This document shows positions 1 through 5,714 of a stretch of DNA of 7,563 nucleotides, piece by piece. Within the stretch, counting starts at the first letter, position 1. Each line of letters opens with the position of its first letter. The DNA lies in contig JAUSPK010000002.1 in NCBI GenBank assembly GCA_030655735.1, positions 1 through 7,563 of the forward strand. Direction: 5' to 3'. A program made the translations under genes and the position numbers. The DNA is from Syntrophales bacterium. GTDB lineage: Bacteria; Desulfobacterota; Syntrophia; Syntrophales; UBA2210. The notes under the pieces are model-generated. The model saw nothing but the letters and a program-made list of their open reading frames with translations, searched no databases and was not told where the DNA came from.

Positions 1-40
1 GATGCCGGAACCTCTGCCCGGTGCATAATGACGGTATGGA

Positions 41-72
41 TTGGCAAATGTTCTTAAAGTCTGCTATATAAT
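41..72 (+). promoter_or_regulatory. Candidate sigma-70 promoter of the citrate synthase cluster
   Basis: A perfect -10 consensus TATAAT lies at 67-72 in an AT-rich stretch, 33 bases before the gltA start. The best -35 match is TTGGCA at 41-46. Its spacing to TATAAT is 20 bases, which is long; the overlapping TATATA at 65-70 gives an 18-base spacing and fits better. Transcription would begin near 77-82, leaving a short leader with the ribosome site GAGG at 93-96, nine bases before the ATG. The elements are seen in the sequence; promoter activity is inferred. Confidence 0.5.
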
Positions 73-105
73 ATAGTTTATTTCATTGAATCGAGGTACC
101 ATTTT

Positions 106-1395
106 ATGGCCGAGACGGCAAAACTGACGGTTGAAGGAAAGACGTACGAACTCCCGATCGTGACGGGTTCCGAGGGGGAAAAGGCGATCGATATATCAAA
201 ACTCCTGAAGGAAACGGGGTATATCACCCTTGATCAGGGGTATGCCAACACGGGGAGCTGTATCAGTGCGATTACCTATATGAACGGATCAAACGGTACC
301 CTGAGATACCGTGGCATCCCCATCGAGCAACTGGCCCAGCATGCCACTTTCGTCGAGACCGCCTATCTTCTGATCAACGGAGATCTCCCTTCCTCCTGCG
401 AGCTGACGAATTTCTCTGATCTGTTGAACACGCATTCTCTCGTCCATGAGGACATGCGCGCCTTCTTTGAGAAGTATCCCCGGGGCGCTCACCCGATGGG
501 AATCCTTTCATCCATGGTGAACGCGTTGATGGCTTTTTACCCGGAGGTCCCCGAGAGGACGGAGGAAGAGGAGATCAATATAACCGTGGCCAGGCTCATT
601 TCAAAACTCAGGACACTGGCCGCCATGTCGTACCAGATCTCCCGCGGCCATCGGGTGATCTATCCCTCTCACCAGTTGGGGTATTGCGCGAATTTCCTGA
701 ATATGATGTTCGACTCGCCCGTCCGTCCGTACGACATAGATCCTGACGTGGTGCGGGCCCTTGAGGTGACCCTGATTCTCCATGCCGACCACGAGCAGAA
801 CTGCTCCACCTCGGCGGTGCGGCATGTGGGGAGCGCCCGGGTCAACCTCTACGCCGCGATCTCAGCGGGCATCTGCGCCCTCTGGGGCCCTCTCCACGGA
901 GGGGCAAATCAGGCGGTAATCGAGATGCTCCAGCAGATATATGACAGCGGCGGCGACCCCGCCCCCTTTATCGGCCGGGCCAGGGACAAGAATGACACCT
1001 TCCGATTAATGGGATTCGGGCATCGCGTCTACAGGACGTATGACCCGCGTGTCCCGATTCTCAAAGAGATGTGCGATAAACTCCTGACGAAGTTCGGCGC
1101 CAGCGATCCCCTCCTCGATATCGCCCTGAATCTGGAGGAGATTGCGACACATGATCCCTACTTCATCGACCATAACCTGTATCCCAATGTGGATTTCTAT
1201 AGCGGCATCCTGCTGAGGGCCATAGGCATCCCGCTGAATATGTTCCCCGTTATGTTCGCGATTGGCCGTCTGCCGGGGTGGATCAGCCAGTGGCGGGAGA
1301 GCATCTACGATCCGGGATGGAAGCTGTGCCGTCCCCGACAAATCTATACGGGGCATAAAGAACGGAACTACATACCGGTCGCGGACCGGGGGTAA
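106..1395 (+). CDS. gltA: Citrate synthase, type II (GltA)
   Basis: Condenses acetyl-CoA with oxaloacetate to citrate, the entry step of the TCA cycle, in the cytoplasm. The 429 residues match the length and architecture of the proteobacterial type II enzyme, including the small N-terminal beta domain (about 1-50) missing from short type I forms. The catalytic triad is visible: His264 in GPLHGGANQ, His306 in MGFGHRVY, and Asp363 in NVDFYSG; His229 in ADHEQNCST is the usual substrate-binding histidine. Enzymes of this type are often hexameric and inhibited by NADH; that is family knowledge and not visible here. The ATG at 106 is preceded by GAGG nine bases upstream and by a TATAAT box. A SpoIIAA-like gene starts 21 bases after the stop. 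It is an Si-type enzyme, unrelated in sequence to the Re-citrate synthase of some anaerobes. Confidence 0.97.
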   Translation: MAETAKLTVEGKTYELPIVTGSEGEKAIDISKLLKETGYITLDQGYANTGSCISAITYMNGSNGTLRYRGIPIEQLAQHATFVETAYLLINGDLPSSCELTNFSDLLNTHSLVHEDMRAFFEKYPRGAHPMGILSSMVNALMAFYPEVPERTEEEEINITVARLISKLRTLAAMSYQISRGHRVIYPSHQLGYCANFLNMMFDSPVRPYDIDPDVVRALEVTLILHADHEQNCSTSAVRHVGSARVNLYAAISAGICALWGPLHGGANQAVIEMLQQIYDSGGDPAPFIGRARDKNDTFRLMGFGHRVYRTYDPRVPILKEMCDKLLTKFGASDPLLDIALNLEEIATHDPYFIDHNLYPNVDFYSGILLRAIGIPLNMFPVMFAIGRLPGWISQWRESIYDPGWKLCRPRQIYTGHKERNYIPVADRG

Positions 1396-1416
1396 TAAAC
1401 CAGGGAGGGAATACAG

Positions 1417-1788
1417 ATGCTTAATCATGAATTGATGCGCGGGGAGGGTATACTGATCCTCTCACCCGAGGGCCGTCTTGAATCGGCGGATTTCGAGAAA
1501 CTGGGCAGAGAGGTAGACCCCTACATCGAAGAGAGGGGCACACTCAACGGCCTGATGATCTATGTAAAGTCATTTCCGGGGTGGGATAATTTCGCCGCCC
1601 TCCTGTCCCATATACAGTTCGTCAGGGGCCATCATCAGAAGATCAAAAAGGTGGCGGCCGTAACGGACAGCGGCTTTCTATCGATCCTGCCGCGGGTTGC
1701 CAGCCATTTTGTTCGTGCCGAGGTACGGCATTTTGACTATGCTGACAGAGATGCGGCGCTTGATTGGTTGAAGGCCGACAATAGCTAA
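1417..1788 (+). CDS. SpoIIAA-like STAS-fold protein (DUF3478 type)
   Basis: A 123-residue cytoplasmic protein resembling the SpoIIAA-like family (Pfam PF11964): an N-terminal beta strand pair (GILILSPEGRLE, 11-22), then a helix, the strand LNGLMIYV (43-50), the family-typical FPGW segment (53-56) with a helix rich in F, H and R (59-73), then KKVAAVTDS (77-85) and a C-terminal helix ending in AALDWLK. The fold is that of anti-sigma-factor antagonists. Members of this branch are usually not part of a sporulation cascade, and their ligand is uncertain; binding of a lipid or other hydrophobic molecule has been suggested for some. The start is well supported by AGGGAGG at 1402-1408, eight bases before the ATG. 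It begins 21 bases after gltA and is probably cotranscribed with it. No partner anti-sigma factor or kinase lies nearby, so its role here is unknown. Confidence 0.8.
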   Translation: MLNHELMRGEGILILSPEGRLESADFEKLGREVDPYIEERGTLNGLMIYVKSFPGWDNFAALLSHIQFVRGHHQKIKKVAAVTDSGFLSILPRVASHFVRAEVRHFDYADRDAALDWLKADNS

Positions 1789-1824
1789 CATCCGCAAGGA
1801 ACACTATCCAGGGAGGTGCACGAA

Positions 1825-2400
1825 GTGAAGGTGATTGCATTTAACGGCAGCGCTCGCGATGACGGAAACACCTCGATTCTTATCGGGTACGTGTTGGGCG
1901 AACTGCGTAAAGAGGGGATTGAGACCGAAACCTTCAGCCTGTCTGGTAAAAAGATCCACGGCTGCATGGCCTGCAGAAAATGCTTTGAAAACGCGGATAG
2001 GCGATGTTCGGTCAAAGGCGATATCCTGAACGAATGCATTGAAAAGATGCTCGAGGCTGACGGTATCATCCTGGGATCTCCTACCTATTTCACCGATGTG
2101 AGTACCGAGATGAAGGCCCTGATCGACCGGTCCGGGTTGGTGGCAAAGGCGAACGGTGATATGTTCAGACGCAAGGTGGGGGCCGCGGTTATTGCCGTCC
2201 GCAGAGCGGGGAGCATTCACGCCTTTAGCACCATCAACAACTTCTTCCTTATCGGGCAGATGATCATCCCGGGTTCCAACTACTGGAACATGGGGATCGG
2301 TCGCGACAAGGGGGATGTCGAAGGGGACGAGGAGGGGATCGCCACGATGAAAATCTTGGGCCGAAACATGGCCTGGCTGATAAAAAAGCTCAACGCGTAA
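1825..2400 (+). CDS. NAD(P)H-dependent FMN oxidoreductase, iron-sulfur flavoprotein (Isf)-like
   Basis: Flavodoxin-fold redox protein of 191 residues. The N-terminal strand is followed by the FMN phosphate-binding loop GSARDDGNTS (8-17); GSPTYF near residue 84 is the second FMN contact. Between them lies a cysteine cluster, Cys47-x2-Cys50-x2-Cys53-x7-Cys61, which fits the compact Cx2Cx2Cx4-7C motif that holds a 4Fe-4S cluster in archaeal and bacterial Isf proteins. It therefore probably moves electrons between a ferredoxin or NAD(P)H and an unknown acceptor; the acceptor is not predictable. I chose GTG at 1825 as start because GGGAGG (1811-1816) sits eight bases upstream and translation then begins MKVIAFNGS, as in homologues; the in-frame GTG at 1816 overlaps the ribosome site. 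It follows the STAS gene by 36 bases and is likely the last gene of the gltA cluster. Confidence 0.85.
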   Translation: MKVIAFNGSARDDGNTSILIGYVLGELRKEGIETETFSLSGKKIHGCMACRKCFENADRRCSVKGDILNECIEKMLEADGIILGSPTYFTDVSTEMKALIDRSGLVAKANGDMFRRKVGAAVIAVRRAGSIHAFSTINNFFLIGQMIIPGSNYWNMGIGRDKGDVEGDEEGIATMKILGRNMAWLIKKLNA

Positions 2401-2405
2401 GGGAT

Positions 2406-2449
2406 AAAGCTTTCTCAAGGGAGGCGGGTATCTCCTCCCCCTGCGCTTT
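2406..2449. terminator. Hairpin between convergent genes, possible bidirectional terminator
   Basis: The stem GGGAGG (2419-2424) pairs with CCTCCC (2434-2439) around a nine-base loop. Farther out, AAAGC (2406-2410) can pair with GCTTT (2445-2449). It lies exactly between the flavoprotein stop (2400) and the minus-strand metallopeptidase stop (2448). An alternative stem pairs TCTCCTC (2431-2437) with GAGGAGA (2451-2457). There is no long U tract on either strand, so intrinsic termination would be weak. Position supports a terminator; the sequence alone does not prove one. Confidence 0.4.
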
Positions 2450-3020
2450 AGAGGAGATCGAGACGGTACTGCCGAAATTCTCTGCGAAGCGTCTCGACAT
2501 CGCCACCCACATATTTCCCCAGTTCCATCCAGAAGTCCTTACTGTGGTTCTTCACGCGGGTGTGGACCAGTTCATGGAGAAGGACAAAGTCGATAAGCCG
2601 GTCGGGGAGCCTGACGAGTTTCTGGTTGAGGCTTATATTGTTCTCCGCCGAACAGCTTCCCCAGCGGCTCTTCTGATTCCGGATAGAGACCTTGTTGCAG
2701 GAAAAACCATATTCCCGGGCAAGATGGTCAAGGCGCTGCCGGAGGATGACCTCCGCATTCTTCCGTGAGACAGGCCCGCGGATTGTGGTGAGACTTTTAT
2801 GGCGGAGGCGGAGAAGGCATGCCTTCTGGCGATGTGCTGCAACCCAGGTCGATTTTTCACAAAGGAACGCTTCCGCCTGACGGACCGTAGCGCGGGACGG
2901 AAGGGTTACGCGCACCTCGCCGGAAGCCGCTACAGAAATTGACATTCGCTTCGCGCGCCTGCTCATGCGCAGGCAAGCGGGACCGACTCCGGGAATGTGT
3001 ATCGTGTTTGCTGTTTCCAT
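2448..3020 (-). CDS. YgjP-type M48-like zinc metallopeptidase
   Basis: A 190-residue protein of the YgjP/SprT-like metallopeptidase family (DUF45, COG1451). The zinc-binding helix HELVH (149-153) carries His149, Glu150 and His153, and His159 in KNHSKDFW is the likely third ligand. Upstream is the family signature RNQKSRWGSCS (114-124). The N-terminal part (about 15-65) is the usual basic beta-hairpin region with SRRAKRMSISV. The substrate is unknown for the family. It stands alone on the minus strand, convergent with the flavoprotein gene. The ATG at 3020 has no recognisable Shine-Dalgarno sequence; the next in-frame ATGs (residues 19 and 26) would cut into the conserved N-terminal region, so I keep 3020. 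It is somewhat shorter than many family members (about 220-250 residues) but ends normally. Confidence 0.87.
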   Translation of the reverse strand: METANTIHIPGVGPACLRMSRRAKRMSISVAASGEVRVTLPSRATVRQAEAFLCEKSTWVAAHRQKACLLRLRHKSLTTIRGPVSRKNAEVILRQRLDHLAREYGFSCNKVSIRNQKSRWGSCSAENNISLNQKLVRLPDRLIDFVLLHELVHTRVKNHSKDFWMELGKYVGGDVETLRREFRQYRLDLL

Positions 3021-3212
3021 TCAATCGCACAATAGTAACGGGGTGTTAGATGTGGCCACACGGCCCACGCTGATATATCATGTCCCCTCTCGTACTTTCA
3101 AGTGGCTTTTCCAAATCTGTGCATGATTTTTTATTGAATAAAGTGAAAAAAGAATACACACGGTTCCATACTGGAGAAAGGGCGCCGCTGCCCCTCCTTC
3201 ACCTGAAATCCC

Positions 3213-3239
3213 TTGACAATTATCGTAGCGGGGTATTAT
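3213..3239 (+). promoter_or_regulatory. Candidate sigma-70 promoter for a small RNA or leader
   Basis: A perfect -35 hexamer TTGACA (3213-3218) is followed by TATTAT (3234-3239), one mismatch from the -10 consensus. The spacer is 15 bases, shorter than the ideal 17. Transcription would start near 3244-3247, which is where the first predicted hairpin begins. Confidence 0.55.
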
Positions 3240-3243
3240 CCTG

Positions 3244-3355
3244 ACGGCACGTTTATTTATGATCGTGTCCGTTCCTTTGGTTGCCAACGAGAGGAAACCA
3301 TGGATGAATTATAACAAGGCCCCGTTTCTCAGACAGAGACGGGGTCTTGTGCTTT
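3244..3355 (+). ncRNA. Candidate structured small RNA or attenuated leader of about 110 nt
   Basis: Three hairpins can be drawn end to end from the predicted transcription start. H1: ACGGCACG (3244-3251) pairs with CGTGTCCGT (3264-3272) with one bulged base. H2: TTCCTTTGG (3272-3280) pairs with CCAA (3284-3287) and AGGAA (3292-3296) with a four-base bulge. H3 is a 15-pair stem (3314-3328 with 3336-3350, including two G-U pairs) followed by a short T-rich run. Promoter plus three hairpins plus terminator is the layout of a free-standing bacterial small RNA. The next gene is 96 bases further on in the same direction, so it could instead be an attenuator. A five-codon frame starting at ATG 3300 sits behind GAGGA in H2. 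I recognise no known RNA family. Confidence 0.45.
3314..3355 (+). terminator. Strong rho-independent terminator hairpin
   Basis: ACAAGGCCCCGTTTC (3314-3328) pairs along its whole length with GAGACGGGGTCTTGT (3336-3350), with two G-U wobbles and a seven-base loop. It is followed by GCTTTTGG, a short T tract. The reverse orientation has no T tract, so it acts on plus-strand transcripts. It lies upstream of the DUF2937 gene, so it ends an independent small RNA or attenuates that gene. Confidence 0.65.
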
Positions 3356-3393
3356 TGGATAAAAAGGGGTTTTTTCAAAGAGCATATCGTATA

Positions 3394-3411
3394 GCCCTTG
3401 ATAACAAGGGC
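3394..3411 (+). promoter_or_regulatory. Perfect hairpin in the leader of the DUF2937 gene
   Basis: GCCCTTG (3394-3400) and CAAGGGC (3405-3411) form a perfect seven-pair stem around the loop ATAA. It lies 40 bases before the DUF2937 start and there is no T tract after it, so it is more likely a structured 5' leader element than a terminator. The stretch ATAACAAGG occurs both here (3401-3409) and at the left arm of the upstream terminator (3311-3319). Confidence 0.35.
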
Positions 3412-3451
3412 CACCCGCATCGGCCCGGGAGGCAATGGCCAAGGAGGGTGT

Positions 3452-3985
3452 ATGAGGGTATTATATCGTTATTTTCTGATACTGATTGCGTGCGCTTCCA
3501 TCTTACTTGGAATACAGATACCCAACTTTGTTGATCAGTACGAGAAAAGGCTGGATGCTCATTTCGTAGAAGTAGAGAACAGCCTTCGGGGGTATCAGGA
3601 AATCGCCGATCGATATTACGCTGGATCGGTGACAGCACTGATAAAAAAGCACGAGGAAAGCGAAGATAGGGCGGACAGGGAGGAGGCCGGGCCCATCAGA
3701 AATATATACGAGCGATATCTGAGATTTAAGAATGAGAGACATTTCCTTGAAACAGGCCTGGCGGGCAAGGTCGCTTTCATTGTTGCGAGGGGAGACAGGG
3801 TATTGATCAACGAAACATATACAAACTATTCATTTACGATACCTCTCAACCAGTCGGCTGTGTTATCGGGGGCCTTGTCGGCGGCTTTCGTTTTGGTGGT
3901 GATGGAGCTGTTGCTGACGGCTCTCTCACTGCTGTTTCGCTCACCCAGGAGGCGCTTCACCCTCCCCTCCAGAGGGCGGCGATAG
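3452..3985 (+). CDS. DUF2937 family membrane protein of unknown function
   Basis: A 177-residue protein with two membrane segments, about residues 5-23 and 136-162, enclosing a charged region of roughly 110 residues that is probably periplasmic. After the first membrane segment comes the family-like PNFVDQYEKRLDAH (24-37), then GYQEIADRYYAGS (47-59), and near the second segment the aromatic stretch TNYSFTIPL (124-132). These match the DUF2937 family (PF11157) as I recall it; no molecular function is established. The middle region (60-100) is helical and acidic/basic. The C-terminus is very basic (RSPRRR). The ATG at 3452 is chosen because AAGGAGG (3441-3447) lies just ahead and the membrane segment starts at once; an earlier in-frame start would add 18 unlikely residues. 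The gene sits behind a structured leader with a strong terminator. Confidence 0.75.
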   Translation: MRVLYRYFLILIACASILLGIQIPNFVDQYEKRLDAHFVEVENSLRGYQEIADRYYAGSVTALIKKHEESEDRADREEAGPIRNIYERYLRFKNERHFLETGLAGKVAFIVARGDRVLINETYTNYSFTIPLNQSAVLSGALSAAFVLVVMELLLTALSLLFRSPRRRFTLPSRGRR

Positions 3986-4089
3986 TGAGAGGTAACATCA
4001 AAGGGGACTCGAAGGAGGGTTTCGTTGTAAGGGCCCTGTAATGGTGATAAACCGAGTATCAACATTGAGTGATAAGGGGGGAGCGTGCC

Positions 4090-4296
4090 ATGAAAAAGAA
4101 CATGGGGACCGTTGACCGCAGTATCAGAGCAATACTGGCAATAGTCGTGTTAATCCTGTATTTGACCGGCAATATCAGCGGTATAGCCGCTATTGTGCTG
4201 GGCATAATCGCTATCATCTTTTTGATAACCAGTCTTATCGGTTTCTGTTCCCTGTACACCCTGTTCGGGATCAGTACCCTGAACGAAAAAGAGTAA
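4090..4296 (+). CDS. DUF2892 family small membrane protein
   Basis: A 68-residue protein of the DUF2892 type: N-terminal MKKNMGTVDRSIRAILA, two hydrophobic segments (about 12-27 and 30-52) separated by a glycine/asparagine turn, then the family-typical ending GFCSLYTLFGIST (51-63). Homologues commonly carry two cysteines (FCPxY and a final STC); here Cys53 is kept but the second is replaced by Leu64. Family members sit in the inner membrane, are sometimes fused to or encoded beside rhodanese-type sulfur transferases, and have no settled function. The start at 4090 is supported by an A/G-rich ribosome site (AAGGGGGGA at 4075-4083), seven bases upstream, and by the conserved N-terminus. Confidence 0.8.
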   Translation: MKKNMGTVDRSIRAILAIVVLILYLTGNISGIAAIVLGIIAIIFLITSLIGFCSLYTLFGISTLNEKE

Positions 4297-4343
4297 CGCG
4301 GGGCGCCATCACGTCGCCGTTACTCAAGGACTGGCGGTCTCTC

Positions 4344-4451
4344 ATGGATGAGGCATGGAAGTCTTTCATGGCCCTGGGGAAAGACGACCTCACTGTAACG
4401 AAGAAAGAAACCGATTCCGTGCCGTGCCCGTTCGCTACACCGATTGACTGA
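4344..4451 (+). CDS. Possible 35-residue ORF upstream of and coupled to arsC
   Basis: A short open frame begins at ATG 4344 (MDEAWKSFMALGKD...) and ends with TGA 4449-4451, two bases before the arsC ATG. A second in-frame ATG at 4368 has GGAAG six bases upstream, giving 27 residues. The protein is charged, with one cysteine in PCPF near the C-terminus and no membrane segment. I do not recognise it. Support is indirect: arsC has no Shine-Dalgarno sequence of its own, so translation of this frame could deliver ribosomes to arsC. It could also be a chance frame in a 157-base gap. Confidence 0.3.
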   Translation: MDEAWKSFMALGKDDLTVTKKETDSVPCPFATPID

Positions 4452-4453
4452 AC

Positions 4454-4876
4454 ATGTCCTACAAGACCAAGATACTGTTTCTCTGTACGGGAAACTCCTG
4501 CCGAAGTCAGATGGCGGAGGGGTTTGTCCGTTCCCTGAGGGGAGATGCCCTGGACGCGGATTCGGCAGGATACGAGGCCCGCGGACTGGATCCCGATGCC
4601 GTTACTGTCATGCAAGAAATCGGCGTGGATATCTCGCGGCAGCGCAGCAAAACGCTGGAGGACCTCGGGAACACCCAATATGATTATGTCGTGACGGTCT
4701 GCAGTGAGGCCGACGAACGGTGCCCGGTATATCTCGGGAAGGCACGGGTGATCCACCATGGGTTCGATGATCCCCCGACGCTCGCCCGGCATGCCCGCAC
4801 CGAGGAGGAACGGCTCGATCATTACCGGCGCGTGAGGGACGAGATCAGGGCATATGTCCTGACATTGCCCGGGTGA
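4454..4876 (+). CDS. arsC: Arsenate reductase ArsC, thioredoxin-coupled (low-MW phosphatase fold)
   Basis: Reduces arsenate to arsenite in the cytoplasm using a disulfide cascade closed by thioredoxin. The 140-residue protein has the phosphatase P-loop CTGNSCRS with Cys11 as nucleophile and Arg17, then Cys83 and Cys90 in TVCSEADERC, the two resolving cysteines of the Staphylococcus-type enzyme, and FDDPP (104-108), whose Asp105 is the general acid. These residues together separate it from plain tyrosine phosphatases, which lack the Cys83/Cys90 pair. No arsenite exporter (ArsB or Acr3) or ArsR repressor lies in this window, so arsenite export must be encoded elsewhere. The start gives the standard short N-terminus before the first strand. 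No ribosome site precedes it, and a small ORF ends two bases upstream. Confidence 0.95.
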   Translation: MSYKTKILFLCTGNSCRSQMAEGFVRSLRGDALDADSAGYEARGLDPDAVTVMQEIGVDISRQRSKTLEDLGNTQYDYVVTVCSEADERCPVYLGKARVIHHGFDDPPTLARHARTEEERLDHYRRVRDEIRAYVLTLPG

Positions 4877-4920
4877 TCGTGGGACAATAGTTGTAGATAT
4901 TTTAACAAGGGGGTGCTGCT

Positions 4921-5322
4921 ATGGGTATGATGCTAGAATTCAAGACGTTTGCAATGAAGGGCAATGTCGTGGATATGGCCGTGGGCATCATTATCGGGGT
5001 TGCTTTCGGGAAGATCATATCTTCATTCGTTGCGGATGTCATTATGCCGCCGATAGGGGTTTTGCTTGGCGGGGTCGATTTTTCGGATCTGGCAATCACT
5101 ATCAAAACAGCCGTGGGGGGTGCCGCCGCGGTCACACTCAATTACGGCAAGTTTATTCAGACGGTTGTGGATTTCCTTATTATTGCATTTGTAATATTCA
5201 TGGGCATTAAAGCCATGAATTCCTTGAAGAAGAAGGAAGAGGCGGCCCCGTCGTCGCCACCCCCGCCTCCAAAGGAGGAAGTCCTCCTTACGGAGATTAG
5301 GGATTTGCTGAAGCAGAAGTAA
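4921..5322 (+). CDS. mscL: Large-conductance mechanosensitive channel MscL
   Basis: Homopentameric inner-membrane channel that opens under membrane tension to release solutes on hypo-osmotic shock. The 133 residues hold the N-terminal amphipathic helix (MLEFKTFAMKGN, 4-15), first membrane helix with the pore-lining VVDMAVGIIIGVAFGKI (16-32 and on to about 45), a short periplasmic loop (about 50-73), the second helix NYGKFIQTVVDFLIIAFVIF (74-93 and on to about 99), a proline-rich linker (109-117) and the conserved C-terminal helix EEVLLTEIRDLLKQ that bundles the pentamer. Length and motifs are normal. AAGGGGG (4907-4913) lies seven bases before the ATG. It follows arsC by 44 bases; the two are probably neighbours without a functional tie. 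Confidence 0.97.
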   Translation: MGMMLEFKTFAMKGNVVDMAVGIIIGVAFGKIISSFVADVIMPPIGVLLGGVDFSDLAITIKTAVGGAAAVTLNYGKFIQTVVDFLIIAFVIFMGIKAMNSLKKKEEAAPSSPPPPPKEEVLLTEIRDLLKQK

Positions 5323-5371
5323 GGATGTGCTAGTAACGGGGCAATTGTATCACATAATAAGGGGAATAAAT

Positions 5372-5677
5372 ATGATTACGGTACTTGCGTCGATAAGCGT
5401 GAAGGCGGGGAAGCTTTCCGATTTTCTCGAGATTTTTAAGGCCAATGTCCCCCACGTGAGGAAGGAAAATGGGTGTGCCGAATACTTCCCGGCTGTGGAT
5501 ATCGATGCCGAACTGCCGGGACAGAGTTTCGATGAAAATGTTGTCACGGTCGTTGAGAGGTGGGAAAGCCCGGAGGCCCTCCGGGCTCAAGCGGGAGCTC
5601 CCCATATGCTGACCTACCGGGAAAAAGTCAAGGATATGGTAGAGGGTGTCTCTGTCAAGATCCTCAGGGAAGCCTGA
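5372..5677 (+). CDS. ABM-fold protein, putative quinol monooxygenase (YgiN-like)
   Basis: A 101-residue protein of the antibiotic biosynthesis monooxygenase (ABM) family, a dimeric alpha-beta ferredoxin-like barrel. Seen: N-terminal strand ITVLASISVKAGK (2-14), the helix DFLEIFKAN, the segment VRKENGCAEY (29-38), then VVERWESPEALRAQ (60-73) and PHMLTYREKV (77-86), the usual position of the helix over the active site. YgiN-like members act on quinols or small aromatic compounds without a cofactor; the substrate here is unknown. A stretch of about eight residues (45-52) before the strand VVTVVERW is longer than in many relatives. ATG 5372 is preceded by AAGGGGA (5359-5365) at six bases, and the frame upstream of it looks non-coding. 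A perfect inverted repeat lies inside the gene at 5567-5587. Confidence 0.82.
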   Translation: MITVLASISVKAGKLSDFLEIFKANVPHVRKENGCAEYFPAVDIDAELPGQSFDENVVTVVERWESPEALRAQAGAPHMLTYREKVKDMVEGVSVKILREA

Positions 5678-5714
5678 GGAAGAGCATCACACCGATTGAC
5701 GAAAGGAAGTCTAT

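Larger units (their letters stand above)
3021..3451. other. Long non-coding region with promoter, structured RNA and leader
   Basis: This 431-base stretch separates divergently transcribed genes. The part next to the metallopeptidase (3021-3200) is partly AT-rich and holds a weak minus-strand promoter candidate (TTGAAA read from 3101-3096, TATATC from 3077-3072, spacer 18). The second half holds a plus-strand promoter, three predicted hairpins and a terminator, then a leader with a further hairpin before the DUF2937 gene. Both strands contain open frames of 60-90 codons here, but they lack recognisable protein similarity and a ribosome site at their start, so I treat the region as non-coding. 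Confidence 0.6.

Noticed and set aside
1006..1428. Long minus-strand frame of 140 codons opposite gltA, and similar ones opposite the flavoprotein and M20 genes
   Set aside because: These are mirror frames of strongly conserved genes on the other strand, with no ribosome sites or recognisable domains.
3078..3287. Minus-strand 69-codon frame and overlapping plus-strand 91-codon frame (3259-3534) in the long intergenic region
   Set aside because: Composition looks non-protein, no recognisable motif or good ribosome site is present, and the plus-strand frame runs through the terminator hairpin and into the DUF2937 gene in the wrong frame.
3244..3355. CsrA-sequestering small RNA (RsmY/CsrB type)
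   Set aside because: Only one or two GGA motifs are present and they are not placed in hairpin loops as in that family.
5217..5275. Proline- and lysine-rich tract in MscL as an unusual insertion
   Set aside because: A charged and proline-rich linker before the C-terminal helix is normal for proteobacterial MscL.
4454..5322. Dedicated arsenic-resistance operon
   Set aside because: Only arsC is present; no arsR, arsB, acr3 or arsM is visible, and the next gene is mscL.
5567..5587. Perfect nine-pair inverted repeat (AGCCCGGAG / CTCCGGGCT, three-base loop) as a terminator or regulatory hairpin
   Set aside because: It lies in the middle of the ABM coding frame, encodes the family-typical SPEALRA stretch, and has no T tract after it. 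A by-product of GC-rich coding is the simpler explanation.
4437..5700. Twelve-base direct repeat ACACCGATTGAC at 4437-4448 and 5689-5700, each shortly before a gene start
   Set aside because: In 7.5 kb one or two such 12-mer pairs are expected by chance, and the flanks do not match.
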